Shown in pieces: positions 26,831 through 35,402 of a DNA stretch of 64,000 bases. The translations under genes and the position numbers were made by a program. The notes beneath the pieces are model-generated. The model had not been told where the DNA came from and did not search any database. It saw only the letters and a list, made by a program, of their open reading frames with translations. The stretch's first letter is position 1. The number at the start of each line of letters is the position of its first letter. Source of the stretch: JAJPHF01 sp035293805 (GTDB taxonomy: Bacteria; Chloroflexota; UBA6077; JAJPHF01); assembly GCA_035293805.1 (NCBI GenBank), contig DATGMD010000062.1:62001-126000 (forward strand), given 5' to 3'.

Positions 26831-28155
26831 GGCGGTCCCGCCGCGCCGTCGTCCAGCGGTTCCACCTCGTCCGGCGCGAAGAAGAAGCGGTGCCCGGGCT
26901 GCCGCGCGATGCCCAGGTCGCGCCCCGGGTCGTCCGCCAGCGTCACCGCCAAGTGGATGCGGTCCTCGTAGTCCTGCTCGATGCCCTCGACGAACGCCAC
27001 TCGCCCGGCCAGCACGACGTCCATCACGTCGGCGCCCGGCCGCGGGCGCAGCCGCACGCGGCTGCCCTGCCGCAGGTCCACGCCGCCCACCCGCACGCTC
27101 GTCGGCGCCGGCCGCTCCAGCCCCCCGAAGAACGGGTCCGGCAAGCCCTCGTCGCCCAGCAGGCGGAAGTCGCGGATCGCGCCGTGCAGGTTCATGAAGT
27201 CGTCGAGCGTCAGCGCCTCCGTGCGCTCCAGGATCTCGCGGGCCCGCGGATCGGAGGCCCGCATCTCGGCCTTCTCGGCGTCGGTAAGCGTGAGCACGTT
27301 CAGCACGAGCATCTGGTCGATCTCGGTGCCGTCGAACAGGTCGCCGGGGCTCTCCGGCGCGATCTGCGGGTAGTCGGGCAGGATGATCGGCGCCGCCAGC
27401 AGCGTGTTGCGCTCGCCCGCCTCGCCCACCAGCACCGGCCACAGCTTGACGTTCTCGCAGCGCGCCGCCGCGCGCGCCAGGTCGGCCGGCGGGTCGGTGA
27501 GCGACACGAACTCCCCGGCCGTCGCCCGCAGCACGACGTGCGTCGAGACGAGCGTCTGCCGCAGCGCCCGCTCGCGCTCACGGCCCGGGTCGGCCGCGCG
27601 GTTGGCCAGCCGCACCCTCAGCTGGAACACCGCCGGCTCGACCTCCCGCGCGGCGACCTCGACGGTCCCTGTCAGCGCCTCCCAGCTTCGCACCAGCGCC
27701 CCGGCGGGCGTCCCGTCGGGCGCCACCAGCGGCTCCTCCTCGCGGCCGGCGGGCACGTCGAGGACGACCTGCCACGGCGTCGCCAGCGCCGTCAGGGGCA
27801 GCGGGTCGAGGGCCACCTCGCGCTCGGTCGCCTCGTCCCAGGTCAGGTACCGCTCCGGCCCCGCTTGCAGCGCGTCCACCGGCTCCAGCGTGCCGTCGGC
27901 GTAGCGGCGCGCGGCCTGCCGCGCCACGATGTGGAGGAAGCGCACCTGCACGCCGACCACGGGCGCCGCGCCGCGCACCAGGCACTCGGTCTGCACGTAC
28001 CACGGATCGACGCCGCCGCTCGCCTCGCTGTAGGCGGGCGGGTACACGCCGCCGAACGTCCAGCGCTTCTGGTTCTTCGTCGCCGAGCGCCGGTACGGCC
28101 ACAGCACGTAGCCCTCGTACAGCACGGTCGCCGCGATCTTCGCTACCGCGTCCAC
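26827..28155 (-). CDS. Hydrogenase-cluster protein of unknown function (442 aa)
   Basis: 442 aa, GTG start 6 bases after the upstream stop, with GAGGA in that junction, and a 4-base overlap with the protease gene. There is no signal peptide, membrane helix or cofactor motif. It begins VAKIAATVLYEGYVLWPYRRSATKNQ, and this N-terminal YEGY-LWPY pattern and its position suggest the conserved large hypothetical protein found in group 1h hydrogenase loci. It contains many Val/Arg/Asp-rich strands and no catalytic signature I recognise. A role in assembly or maturation is inferred only from the operon. Confidence 0.8.
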   Translation of the reverse strand: MDAVAKIAATVLYEGYVLWPYRRSATKNQKRWTFGGVYPPAYSEASGGVDPWYVQTECLVRGAAPVVGVQVRFLHIVARQAARRYADGTLEPVDALQAGPERYLTWDEATEREVALDPLPLTALATPWQVVLDVPAGREEEPLVAPDGTPAGALVRSWEALTGTVEVAAREVEPAVFQLRVRLANRAADPGRERERALRQTLVSTHVVLRATAGEFVSLTDPPADLARAAARCENVKLWPVLVGEAGERNTLLAAPIILPDYPQIAPESPGDLFDGTEIDQMLVLNVLTLTDAEKAEMRASDPRAREILERTEALTLDDFMNLHGAIRDFRLLGDEGLPDPFFGGLERPAPTSVRVGGVDLRQGSRVRLRPRPGADVMDVVLAGRVAFVEGIEQDYEDRIHLAVTLADDPGRDLGIARQPGHRFFFAPDEVEPLDDGAAGPP

Positions 28156-28161
28156 GTCCGC

Positions 28162-28827
28162 TCAATCCTCCCCGCCGGCGCGCAGCAGGCGCTCCAGGAC
28201 GTCGTCCCAGGTGGGCAGGCTCTGCCGCGCCCTGTAGCGGTACAGCCGCTCGAACGTCTCCTTGCGCATGCGCAGCCAGGCGCTGTTGGGGAAGTAGCGC
28301 TCCATCGTCTCCTGCCACACTGCCACCGGCAGCTCGTAGCGCGCCTCCTTTTCCCAGGGGATCTGCTCCACCCGCAGCCCCCCCGCGCCCGCGTAGAACA
28401 CCGTGCCGCTGAACAGGAATTCCAGCGGCACCTCGCCGCCTTCGAGCGCGGCGAAGTACTTGGCGCTGACCACCTCGAAGTCGTAGGTACACGGCACCGG
28501 CAGGTCCACTTGCGCCGCGCCGCTGAACGGCGGCACGAGCAGCGTCGTGTTCGCCCACAACAGGCTCTTCAGCGTCTCGCCCCAGCGCGCCGCCTCGCCG
28601 AACAGCTCCGCCAGCCGTGCCTGCTCGCCCGCCGCGTAGTGGCGCTCGTTCGGCGCGATGCGAATCTGCGTGTTCAGCATGATCGAGCGCACCGGCTCGC
28701 CGCCCGCGTTCGCGATGCGCAGGCGGAACAGCAGGCACGGCGCCGCCGCGAACGGCAGCGTCTCGGCGTGCTCGACGCGGAAGTCGAGGTCGGGCAAGGC
28801 GCGCTCCTCGGGCGAAGCTGCGGACAC
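28162..28827 (-). CDS. DUF6084 family hydrogenase-associated protein
   Basis: 221 aa, matching DUF6084 proteins of actinobacterial-type hydrogenase operons along its length: LLFRLRIANAGGEPVRSIMLNTQIRI, ERHYAAGEQARLAELFGE-RWGETLKSLLW, VDLPVPCTYDFEVVSAKYFAAL-GGEVPLEFLFSGTVFY, and LPVAVWQETMERYFPNSAWLRM. It looks like a cytoplasmic beta-sandwich protein. The biochemical role is unknown. GTG start at 28827 without a strong ribosome binding site, so the start is less sure than the identity. It lies between the 72 aa and 442 aa proteins. Confidence 0.88.
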   Translation of the reverse strand: MSAASPEERALPDLDFRVEHAETLPFAAAPCLLFRLRIANAGGEPVRSIMLNTQIRIAPNERHYAAGEQARLAELFGEAARWGETLKSLLWANTTLLVPPFSGAAQVDLPVPCTYDFEVVSAKYFAALEGGEVPLEFLFSGTVFYAGAGGLRVEQIPWEKEARYELPVAVWQETMERYFPNSAWLRMRKETFERLYRYRARQSLPTWDDVLERLLRAGGED

Positions 28828-28862
28828 GCGGCGCGGGCAGGGCGCGTCGCCGGCACGGCGGC

Positions 28863-29081
28863 TCAGGCCGGCGGCAGGTTGGGCATGCGCGAGTCGATTG
28901 GGTTCCTCTTACCGGGATTGATGCCGGTCGAGCGCCGGGCGGTCGCGCGGCCGTTCGGCAGGTGGCCCGGCTCCTTCGCGAAGCCGCCGGGCTCGTTGCC
29001 CTCCCGCACGCCGGTCGTGTGCGCCGGCTTGGACGGCGTCGTGTCCGGCTTGCCGACGCACAGGTTATCCATCACTTCCAT
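28863..29081 (-). CDS. 72 aa basic, Pro/Gly-rich protein of the hydrogenase cluster
   Basis: 72 aa, preceded by AGGAGAG, overlapping the end of the DUF5947 gene by 17 bases. The polar, mostly unstructured sequence contains LCVGKPDTTPSKPAHTTG, a central Gly/Pro part, RRSTGINPGKRNPID and the end RMPNLPPA. A single Cys and no membrane segment are present. Codon use and coupling suggest a real gene. I recognise no domain, and function is unknown beyond its place in the operon. Confidence 0.7.
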   Translation of the reverse strand: MEVMDNLCVGKPDTTPSKPAHTTGVREGNEPGGFAKEPGHLPNGRATARRSTGINPGKRNPIDSRMPNLPPA

Positions 29082-29739
29082 TCGCTCTCTCCTTGTCTGC
29101 CGGGGCCACGGGCCGCGCCCGCGCCTGGAGCGTCTCGAAGAAGCGCCCGATCTCCGCCCAAACCGCCTGCCCGCCGCCCAGCCCCCGCCAGTAGCGGCGG
29201 ATCAGCCCCACCAGGCTGTAGCACTCGTCGATGGGCACGAGATAGTGCTGCGACGCGCCGCGCGCGCGGTTGACCAGCAGCGCCTCCACGTCCGGCTCCA
29301 TCTGACGCAAGACGGGGTTGCGCGCCGCCAGCTCCTCCCAGGTGTCGAGCCGCAGCAGGGACTCGACCGGCCCCATCGGGCTCGGATAGTAGGCGACGAC
29401 CCGCCCGGCGGGCGTGCTGTAGAAGAAGAAGGCAATGCCCACCGGCACGCGCAGGCTCTCCCACTGGGCGGCGCTAAGCGCGAAGTCGGCGAGCGCCAGG
29501 CGCCGGTCCGGCACGAGCCGGTACTTGCCCTCGCTGGCCGCCGCGTTGCCGAACAGCACGGCGCACGCCCGGCAGACGCACTGCATCTCCCGCGTGGCCA
29601 CCGTGAGCAGGTGTCGGTGCCCCGGCGGGACCGGCTCGCTGCACAGGTCGCAGCGCTCCTGCGCCGCCGCCGTCGCTTGCGTCGCGCGCTGGGCGAACCG
29701 CTGCAGCGTCGCGAACGGCCGCGGGCGCTCGTCGATCAT
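29065..29739 (-). CDS. DUF5947 family hydrogenase-associated protein
   Basis: 224 aa. The N-terminal part has a zinc- or iron-binding Cys pattern (RCDLCSEPVPPGHRHLLTV...MQCVCRACAVLF: C-x2-C and C-x-C-x2-C). The remainder is a soluble domain with VPVGIAFFFYSTPAGRVVAYYPSPMGPVESLL and the end GLIRRYWRGLGGG. This corresponds to DUF5947, found beside group 1h hydrogenases. ATG 29739 overlaps the upstream stop by 4 bases. A role in cluster insertion or electron transfer to the hydrogenase is an inference. Confidence 0.87.
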   Translation of the reverse strand: MIDERPRPFATLQRFAQRATQATAAAQERCDLCSEPVPPGHRHLLTVATREMQCVCRACAVLFGNAAASEGKYRLVPDRRLALADFALSAAQWESLRVPVGIAFFFYSTPAGRVVAYYPSPMGPVESLLRLDTWEELAARNPVLRQMEPDVEALLVNRARGASQHYLVPIDECYSLVGLIRRYWRGLGGGQAVWAEIGRFFETLQARARPVAPADKERANGSDG

Positions 29740-30617
29740 CGCGCGCCGCCCACGGCGCTCGGCAGCGCCACCTTCAGCAGCCCCGCCTCGCCGGCCAGCA
29801 GGGGGATCGGCTCCAGGTGCAGGTGGGGCGCGTCGAGGCACCGCCCCGCCCGCCGCGCGTCGTAGCGGCGGCCGCAGCCGGCGCAGGCCAGCGCGTCGGC
29901 GGCGAGGGCGCCGTCCGCCAGCGACTGCCCGCACGCCGGGCACGCGGGACGGTAGGCGTAGTAGTCGTCGCCCAGCTTCAAGAACAGCACCGCCTCCCCG
30001 GCCACGTCCTTTAGCAGCAGCCCGCCGCCGGCCAGCTGCGGCAGCGCCCCGGCGGTCGTCCACGCGCTAGACCGCTCCGCCGGCGGCGGGGCCACCGCCG
30101 GCGGACGGTCCACGAAGGTGATGGGCCGCGGCGGCTGCGCCACGCCCTCGGCCTCGATGCCCTCCAGATCTGGGGCGGCTTGCAGGATGGCCTCCTCGAT
30201 GGCCAGCTTCAGCGTCATCGCCGACGACGGGCAGCCGCTGCAGCTTCCCTGGAGCCGCAGGCGGGCGACGCCCTCCTCGACGCCGAGTAGCTCCACGTTG
30301 CCGCCGTGCGACGCCAGGTAGGGCCGCACGTCCTCCAGCGCGCGCCGCACCCGCGTCTCGACAGCGAGTGGGTGCAGCCCGTGCAGCAGCAGCAGGTGCG
30401 ACACTAGCTCGTCCCCCGCCAGCGCCTCGACCAGCCCGTCGCCGCCTGTCGCCGCCGCGCTCGCCAGGATGCGGGCCAGCCCCTCGCCGTACAGCTCGAG
30501 GAGGCCCTGCACGGCCTCGGCCGCCGCCGCCCGCGCCGTCGCGTCGGGCAGCGCCTCGATCGCCGCGAGCCGCGCCTCGACCGCGGCGACGCGCGCCTGC
30601 ACCGTCGTGTCGTCCAA
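29736..30617 (-). CDS. NifU-like domain fused to a four-Cys Rieske-like domain
   Basis: About 293 aa. An Ala-rich helical N-terminus (residues 1-90) is followed by a NifU C-terminal-type domain (VRPYLASHGGNVELLGVEEGVARLRLQGSCSGCPSSAMTLKLAIEEAI) with the Fe-S carrier CxxC. After a Pro-rich linker comes a domain with the position and length of a Rieske unit, but the ligands are C-x2-C...C-x2-C (ACPACG, CAGCG) rather than Cys/His. Start set at TTG 30617 with AAGGGA upstream, and a downstream GTG is also possible. It lies directly after the large subunit and likely supplies or relays Fe-S clusters or electrons for the hydrogenase (inference). Confidence 0.85.
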   Translation of the reverse strand: MDDTTVQARVAAVEARLAAIEALPDATARAAAAEAVQGLLELYGEGLARILASAAATGGDGLVEALAGDELVSHLLLLHGLHPLAVETRVRRALEDVRPYLASHGGNVELLGVEEGVARLRLQGSCSGCPSSAMTLKLAIEEAILQAAPDLEGIEAEGVAQPPRPITFVDRPPAVAPPPAERSSAWTTAGALPQLAGGGLLLKDVAGEAVLFLKLGDDYYAYRPACPACGQSLADGALAADALACAGCGRRYDARRAGRCLDAPHLHLEPIPLLAGEAGLLKVALPSAVGGAR

Positions 30618-30652
30618 CGCCGTCGTCCCTTCTCGGCGGGGTGGACCGCCCC

Positions 30653-32440
30653 CTAGCCGCGCACCCCGAACGTCGGCGAGTGGCGCTGCTCCAGCACCTT
30701 GCCGTCGCCCAGGTACATGTGGACGCCGCAGGGCAGGCAGGGATCGAAGCTGCGCACGGCGCGCATGATGTCGATGCCCTTGAAGTTCTCGCGGCCGTTC
30801 TCCTCGAAGATCGGCATGCCCTGCACCGCGTCCTCGTACGGCCCCGGCGTGCCGTAGGAGTCGCGCGGGCTGGCGTTCCACGGCGTCGGCGGGTAGGGAT
30901 GGTAGTTGGCGATCTTGCCGTCGCGGATGACCAGGTGGTGTGACAGCACGCCGCGCACCGCCTCGTGGAAGCCGCAGCCAATCGCCTCGTCGGGCACCTC
31001 GAAGTCCTGGAACACCTTGACGTCGCCCGCGCGGACGTGCTCGAACGCCTTGTCGAGGAGGAAGAAGGCTGCCGCCGCGGCGTAGGCGAGGAAGTAGATG
31101 CGCGCCCGGTCGCGCTCGATCGCGTTCGACCACTGCGGGATCTTCCACTCGAACTGGAACTCGGGCTGCGCCGCCGACTTCGGCAGGTTGATCTGGACGC
31201 TGTGGCCCGTGGACTTGACGTAGCCGATGTCCACCAGGCCTGCCAGCGCGGTGGCCCACAGCCGGGCAAGCGGCCCGCCGCCGGTGTCCAGCGCCAGGTA
31301 GTCGCCCGTACGCTGGTCGTACCAGCGCGGGCTCATCACCCAGCTATAGTTGCCGCCCTCCAGGTCGCGCTTCTGCGGCTTGGGGATCGTGGTCTGGTTC
31401 CACGGGTGCCGCTTGTCGATGGGATTGCCCAGCGGGTCGCGCGTGACGAACGTCTCCTCGTTCTCCCAGTCCTGGTAGTACGAGCTGCCCAGCAGGATGC
31501 GGATGCCGAGGTTGATGTCCACCAGGCTCGTGGTGACGAGCTGGCCGTCCACGACGATGCCCGGCGTGACGTACATCGCCCGGCCCCAGTCGGCCATGTG
31601 CTCGTACTTGTAATCGCAGACGTAGGGGTTCTGGAACGAGCCCCAGCAGCCCAGCAGCACCCGCCGCTGGCCCACCTTCTCGTAGCCCGGCAGGGCGTCG
31701 TAGAAGAAGTCGAACACGTCGTCGTTCATCGGCACGATCTTCTTCACGAAGTCCAGGAAGCGCATCAGCCGCACCAGGTAGTCGCTGAACACCTGCGGCG
31801 TGACGACCGTGCCCACCCCGCCCGGATAGATCGTCGAGGGATGCACGTGGCGCCCCTCCATCAGGCAGAACATCTCGCGGGTGAGGCGGCTCATCTGCAG
31901 CGCCTCTTTGTACGTCTGCCCGGTGAAGGGGTTGAAGGAGCGCATGATGTCGGCGATGGTGCGGAAGCCGTGGATGTCGGCGTGCGGCGCCGCGGCCTGC
32001 TCGGCCTTCTCCAGCAGCTTGGGGTTCGTCTCCTTCACCATCTGCTCGCAGAAGTCCACGAACACCAGGTTGTCCTGGAAGATCGCGTGGTCGAACATGT
32101 ACTCGGCCGCCTCGCCGAGGTTGGAGATCCACTCCGCCATGTTCGGCATGGCGATGCCATACGCCATGTTCTGCGCGTAGACGGAGCAGACGGCGTGGTT
32201 GTCGCCGCAGATGCCGCAGATGCGGCTGGTGATGAAGTGCGCGTCGCGCGGGTCCTTGCCTTTCATGAACACGCTGTAGCCGCGGAAGATGGAGGAGGTG
32301 CTCTTGCACTCGACGACTTCGCGGTTGTCGAAGTCGATCTTGGTGTAGATGCCCAGGTTCCCGATGATCCGCGTGATCGGGTCCCAGGACATGCTCACGA
32401 GGTTCCGGGTCTGTGGCGGGGTTGCCTCTCGAACGGCCAC
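30653..32440 (-). CDS. hhyL: Group 1h [NiFe] hydrogenase large subunit
   Basis: 595 aa catalytic subunit. Nickel-iron site ligands are present in both motifs: L1 RICGICGDNH (C75, C78) and L2 DPCLPCGVH (C568, C571). A 21-residue tail follows the L2 His, as expected for a precursor trimmed by the protease encoded at 26297. The length and the motif forms fit the actinobacterial-type (group 1h) class that oxidises H2 at atmospheric levels. GTG start after AGGAGGCAGG, 16 bases after the small-subunit stop. No membrane segment is present. It would pass electrons through the small subunit to the quinone pool in aerobic respiration (family knowledge). Confidence 0.97.
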   Translation of the reverse strand: MAVREATPPQTRNLVSMSWDPITRIIGNLGIYTKIDFDNREVVECKSTSSIFRGYSVFMKGKDPRDAHFITSRICGICGDNHAVCSVYAQNMAYGIAMPNMAEWISNLGEAAEYMFDHAIFQDNLVFVDFCEQMVKETNPKLLEKAEQAAAPHADIHGFRTIADIMRSFNPFTGQTYKEALQMSRLTREMFCLMEGRHVHPSTIYPGGVGTVVTPQVFSDYLVRLMRFLDFVKKIVPMNDDVFDFFYDALPGYEKVGQRRVLLGCWGSFQNPYVCDYKYEHMADWGRAMYVTPGIVVDGQLVTTSLVDINLGIRILLGSSYYQDWENEETFVTRDPLGNPIDKRHPWNQTTIPKPQKRDLEGGNYSWVMSPRWYDQRTGDYLALDTGGGPLARLWATALAGLVDIGYVKSTGHSVQINLPKSAAQPEFQFEWKIPQWSNAIERDRARIYFLAYAAAAAFFLLDKAFEHVRAGDVKVFQDFEVPDEAIGCGFHEAVRGVLSHHLVIRDGKIANYHPYPPTPWNASPRDSYGTPGPYEDAVQGMPIFEENGRENFKGIDIMRAVRSFDPCLPCGVHMYLGDGKVLEQRHSPTFGVRG

Positions 32441-32456
32441 TGCTCCTGCCTCCTCG

Positions 32457-33548
32457 CTAGCGCGGCCAGCGCGGGTTGTAGCCCGTCGTCAGCGCCGGGC
32501 CCTTGTGGCGCCACTTCGGCTCCCGGTTGACGGCGTGGTTGGTGATGCCGCGCAGGCGGCGAATCAGCGCCCCGTAGACGGTCGTCACGTTCGAGGAGAC
32601 GGTCCCGCCCGGCGGCTCGTCCATGAACGGCATGAACTTGTCGGGGAAGCCCGGCATGGTGCAGCCGATACAGATGCCGCCGACGTTCGGGCAGCCGCCG
32701 ATGCCCGCCATCCAGCCGCGCTTCGGCACGTTGCAGTTGACGACCGGTCCCCAGCAGCCGGTCTTGACCAGGCACTTCGGCGAGTTGTAGTCCAGCGCGA
32801 AGTCGCCCTGCTCGTAGTACCCGGCGCGGTCGCAGCCCTCGTGGACCGTCTTCCCGAACAGCCAGGTGGGGCGCAGCGCATCGTCGAGGGGGATCATCGG
32901 CGAGAGCCCGGCCGCCTGGTAGAGCAGCCAGAGCAGCGTCTCCATGAAGTTGTCCGGCTGCACCGGGCACCCCGGCACGTTCACGATCGGCAGGCCGGCC
33001 TTGGAGCGGAAGTCCCAGCCGAGATAGTCCGCCAGGCCCATGCAGCCAGTAGCGTTGCCCGCCATCGCGTGGATGCCGCCGTAGGCTGCGCAGGTGCCGA
33101 TCGCCACGACCGCCCAGGCGCGCGGCGCCAAGCGGTCGAGCCACGTATTGAGCGTGATCGGCTCGCCCGTGGCCGGGTCGTTGCCCATGGACGTCCAGTA
33201 GCCGTCGCCGTTGATGTTCTCGTTGGGGATCGAGCCCTCGACGACCAGGACGAACGGGTCCAGCTCGCCCCGGGCCGCCTGGTGGAAGGCTGCCATGAAC
33301 TCCTGCCCGCCCAACGAGTAGGCCAGGACCTTGTTGTGCAGGTGGACCTTTGGCAGCCCCGGAATCACGCCCAGCACAACGTCCTCGAGGCTCGGCTGCA
33401 TCGCGGCCGTGACCGACACCGTGTCGCCGTCGCAGCTCATCCCTTCCGAGGTCCACAGGATGTGGACTTCGTCCACGCCGCGCGCCGCTCCTTGCCGCTC
33501 CTGGCTAGACGTCGCCTGGTTGGGGATGTCGGATGGGGTTCTAGCCAC
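32457..33548 (-). CDS. hhyS: Group 1h [NiFe] hydrogenase small subunit
   Basis: 363 aa Fe-S subunit. There is no twin-arginine signal, so the enzyme stays on the cytoplasmic side. The proximal cluster motif is C39-x-x-D42 (MSCDGDTVS) rather than CxxC, the three-Cys-one-Asp ligation described for the Ralstonia eutropha actinobacterial hydrogenase and diagnostic of group 1h. Further cluster ligands lie in VAIGTCAAYGG, VNVPGCPVQP, HEGCDRAGYY, CLVKTGCWGP, and GIGGCPNVGGICIGCTMPGFPDKF. GTG start at 33548 after GGAGGCAGC. It heads the operon, and the 283-base spacer before the divergent gene at 33832 should contain its promoter, though none is obvious. Confidence 0.97.
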   Translation of the reverse strand: MARTPSDIPNQATSSQERQGAARGVDEVHILWTSEGMSCDGDTVSVTAAMQPSLEDVVLGVIPGLPKVHLHNKVLAYSLGGQEFMAAFHQAARGELDPFVLVVEGSIPNENINGDGYWTSMGNDPATGEPITLNTWLDRLAPRAWAVVAIGTCAAYGGIHAMAGNATGCMGLADYLGWDFRSKAGLPIVNVPGCPVQPDNFMETLLWLLYQAAGLSPMIPLDDALRPTWLFGKTVHEGCDRAGYYEQGDFALDYNSPKCLVKTGCWGPVVNCNVPKRGWMAGIGGCPNVGGICIGCTMPGFPDKFMPFMDEPPGGTVSSNVTTVYGALIRRLRGITNHAVNREPKWRHKGPALTTGYNPRWPR

Positions 33549-33831
33549 AGCCGCTGCCTCCTACTCTGGGGTCCCAGCCCCATCTTGCAACGCGGAGCGT
33601 GAGGTCAGCCTGTACGCGCCTCCCCTGCGCCTGAACACGCCCTGAACGAAACTGCTTGCGAGGCGCCTCGCATGGAATCATCTCGCGTGCTAAGCTGCCC
33701 CCACCGGCGACGAGCGGCAGGGCGCGGGACCACAGAGCGCGTGCCACGCCCGACGACGAGCGCTGGCGGGCCGGGGAAGCGCCGCAAGCGCCCTGACCCG
33801 GCGCGCGACGCCGATCAGGAGATGGAGGACT

Positions 33832-34938
33832 ATGGCACGCGAGGCGAGTGCGGCACGCTGGCTGGCGCTGGGCCTGGCGCTGGTCGTGGCCCTCGGGACC
33901 GCGGGCTGCTCGGGCGGCTCGCCGCAGCCGGCGCCCGCGCCCACGCCGACCGTGCGCCCCGCGCGCACCGGCCAGGAGCGCGGCGCCGAGCGCCCGAGTC
34001 GCGCGAGCGCGAGCAGCCGCAGCCGGCGCGTGCAAGGTGAATCGGTCCCCGGCCTGCTCGTCGAGCCCGACGAGGGCCGCACGGCCATCGAGCGGGCGAT
34101 CAACGGCGCTCAGCAGAGTGTGGACCTCGTCATCTACCTGCTCTCCGACCGGCAGACCATCGCCGCGCTCAAGGCCGCCCAGGCCCGCGGCGTCCGCGTG
34201 CGCGTGATGCTGGAGGAGCATCCCTACGGCGGCGGGCCGGGCAATGGCGCGGTCGCGCAAGACCTCCAGGCCGCCGGCGTGACGACCGCCTGGTCAAACC
34301 CCGCCTTTCGCCTCACCCACCAGAAGACGCTCGTGCTCGACGGGTCTACCGCCTGGGTGATGACGCTGAATCTCACGGCCAGCGCCTTCACCCGCAACCG
34401 CGAGTTCGCCGTGCGCGTCACCGACCCGGCCGCCGTCGCCGAGATCGAGCAGGTGTTCGAGGCCGACTGGGACCGCCAGGCGGTCCACCCCGGCCAGCCC
34501 AGCCTCGTCTGGAGCCCCGACAACTCGCGCGCCAAGACCCTGGACGTCATCCGCGGCGCCAAGCGCACGCTGGAGATCTACAACGAGGAGATGCAGGACG
34601 CCGAGACCGAGCAGGCGCTCGCGCAAGCGGCGCAGCGCCAGGTCGCGGTGCGGGTGCTGATGACGGGCGGCGGCGGCGGCAACGACCCGAACGAGCCCGG
34701 CCGCCAGCGCATCAGCCAGGCCGGCGCCCAGGTGCGCTTGATCGCGACGCCCTACATTCACGCCAAGATGATCCTGGCGGACGAGGGCGCCAGCGGGGCG
34801 GGCGCCTTCGTCGGCTCCGAGAACATCTCGACCGCCTCGCTCGACCAGAACCGGGAGCTAGGCGTGCTGGTGAGCGACGCGACCTACCTGCACCGCCTCC
34901 ACGACGTGTTCGAGCACGACTGGAGCGAGGCCCACTGA
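33832..34938 (+). CDS. Phospholipase D-like lipoprotein
   Basis: 368 aa, ATG after GGAGGAC. A lipoprotein signal with lipobox (ALGTAGC, C26) and a basic, Ser/Arg-rich linker precede two PLD domains. The first HKD motif is HQKTLVLD (H163, K165, D170). The second is IHAKMILAD near residue 307, with a SENISTASLDQNRE segment after it. Two HKD motifs in one chain form a complete phosphodiesterase site. The substrate may be phospholipid or nucleic acid outside the membrane, which the sequence does not decide. It is divergent from the hydrogenase operon. Confidence 0.88.
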   Translation: MAREASAARWLALGLALVVALGTAGCSGGSPQPAPAPTPTVRPARTGQERGAERPSRASASSRSRRVQGESVPGLLVEPDEGRTAIERAINGAQQSVDLVIYLLSDRQTIAALKAAQARGVRVRVMLEEHPYGGGPGNGAVAQDLQAAGVTTAWSNPAFRLTHQKTLVLDGSTAWVMTLNLTASAFTRNREFAVRVTDPAAVAEIEQVFEADWDRQAVHPGQPSLVWSPDNSRAKTLDVIRGAKRTLEIYNEEMQDAETEQALAQAAQRQVAVRVLMTGGGGGNDPNEPGRQRISQAGAQVRLIATPYIHAKMILADEGASGAGAFVGSENISTASLDQNRELGVLVSDATYLHRLHDVFEHDWSEAH

Positions 34939-34948
34939 GGAGCGGCCC

Positions 34949-35287
34949 GTGGCAGCATTTCGCTTCGATCCCGACAAGTTGGCGGACGCGCTGGAGCGAG
35001 CCGGCTACGACGCCGACCCCACCCCGCCCGGCGTAACGCAGCTCAGCGCGCGCCGGGAGGGCGTGGCCGGCGGCGTGGCCGTCGTCGTGGTCGACGGCGG
35101 CGGCCGGCTCCGCTTCACCCTCACCCGCGACGTGGCGCCCGAGCAGGCGCGCGACGTGACGCTGGGCGGGCGCACGTACCACCTGGTGGACACCACCACC
35201 CGCACCACTGTCGCCCTGCTTACCCTCACCAGCGCGGCCGAGCTCGCCACCTGCCTCGCGGACCTCGAGCGCGCCGCCGCCGGCTAG
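34949..35287 (+). CDS. Hypothetical protein, 112 aa
   Basis: 112 aa, GTG start after GAGGAGCGG, 10 bases after the phospholipase-D-like gene and so probably co-transcribed. It has no signal peptide and no membrane helix. Features are an N-terminal helix (FDPDKLADALERAGYDADP), a beta-rich centre (GVAVVVVDGGGRLRFTLTRDV) and a Thr-rich strand (YHLVDTTTRTTVALLTLT). I recognise no family. Confidence 0.65.
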   Translation: MAAFRFDPDKLADALERAGYDADPTPPGVTQLSARREGVAGGVAVVVVDGGGRLRFTLTRDVAPEQARDVTLGGRTYHLVDTTTRTTVALLTLTSAAELATCLADLERAAAG

Positions 35288-35402
35288 CGCCTCGCCATCG
35301 CCCATGCCAACTGGCCCACGCCGGGACACAGATGGCGCCGCTGCGGTACCATTCAGCGGGCGGCAACGCCCGCTGAATTCGCCGGGGCGGCGGGGGTGAG
35401 GC

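Noticed and set aside
26575..29865. 1096-codon plus-strand frame across the hydrogenase accessory genes
   Set aside because: Shadow of six minus-strand genes with recognised families or coupled starts; translation is Arg/His/Gly-rich without any motif.
29880..30000. True Rieske [2Fe-2S] domain in the NifU-like protein
   Set aside because: The Rieske His ligands are absent; the ligand pattern is four Cys.
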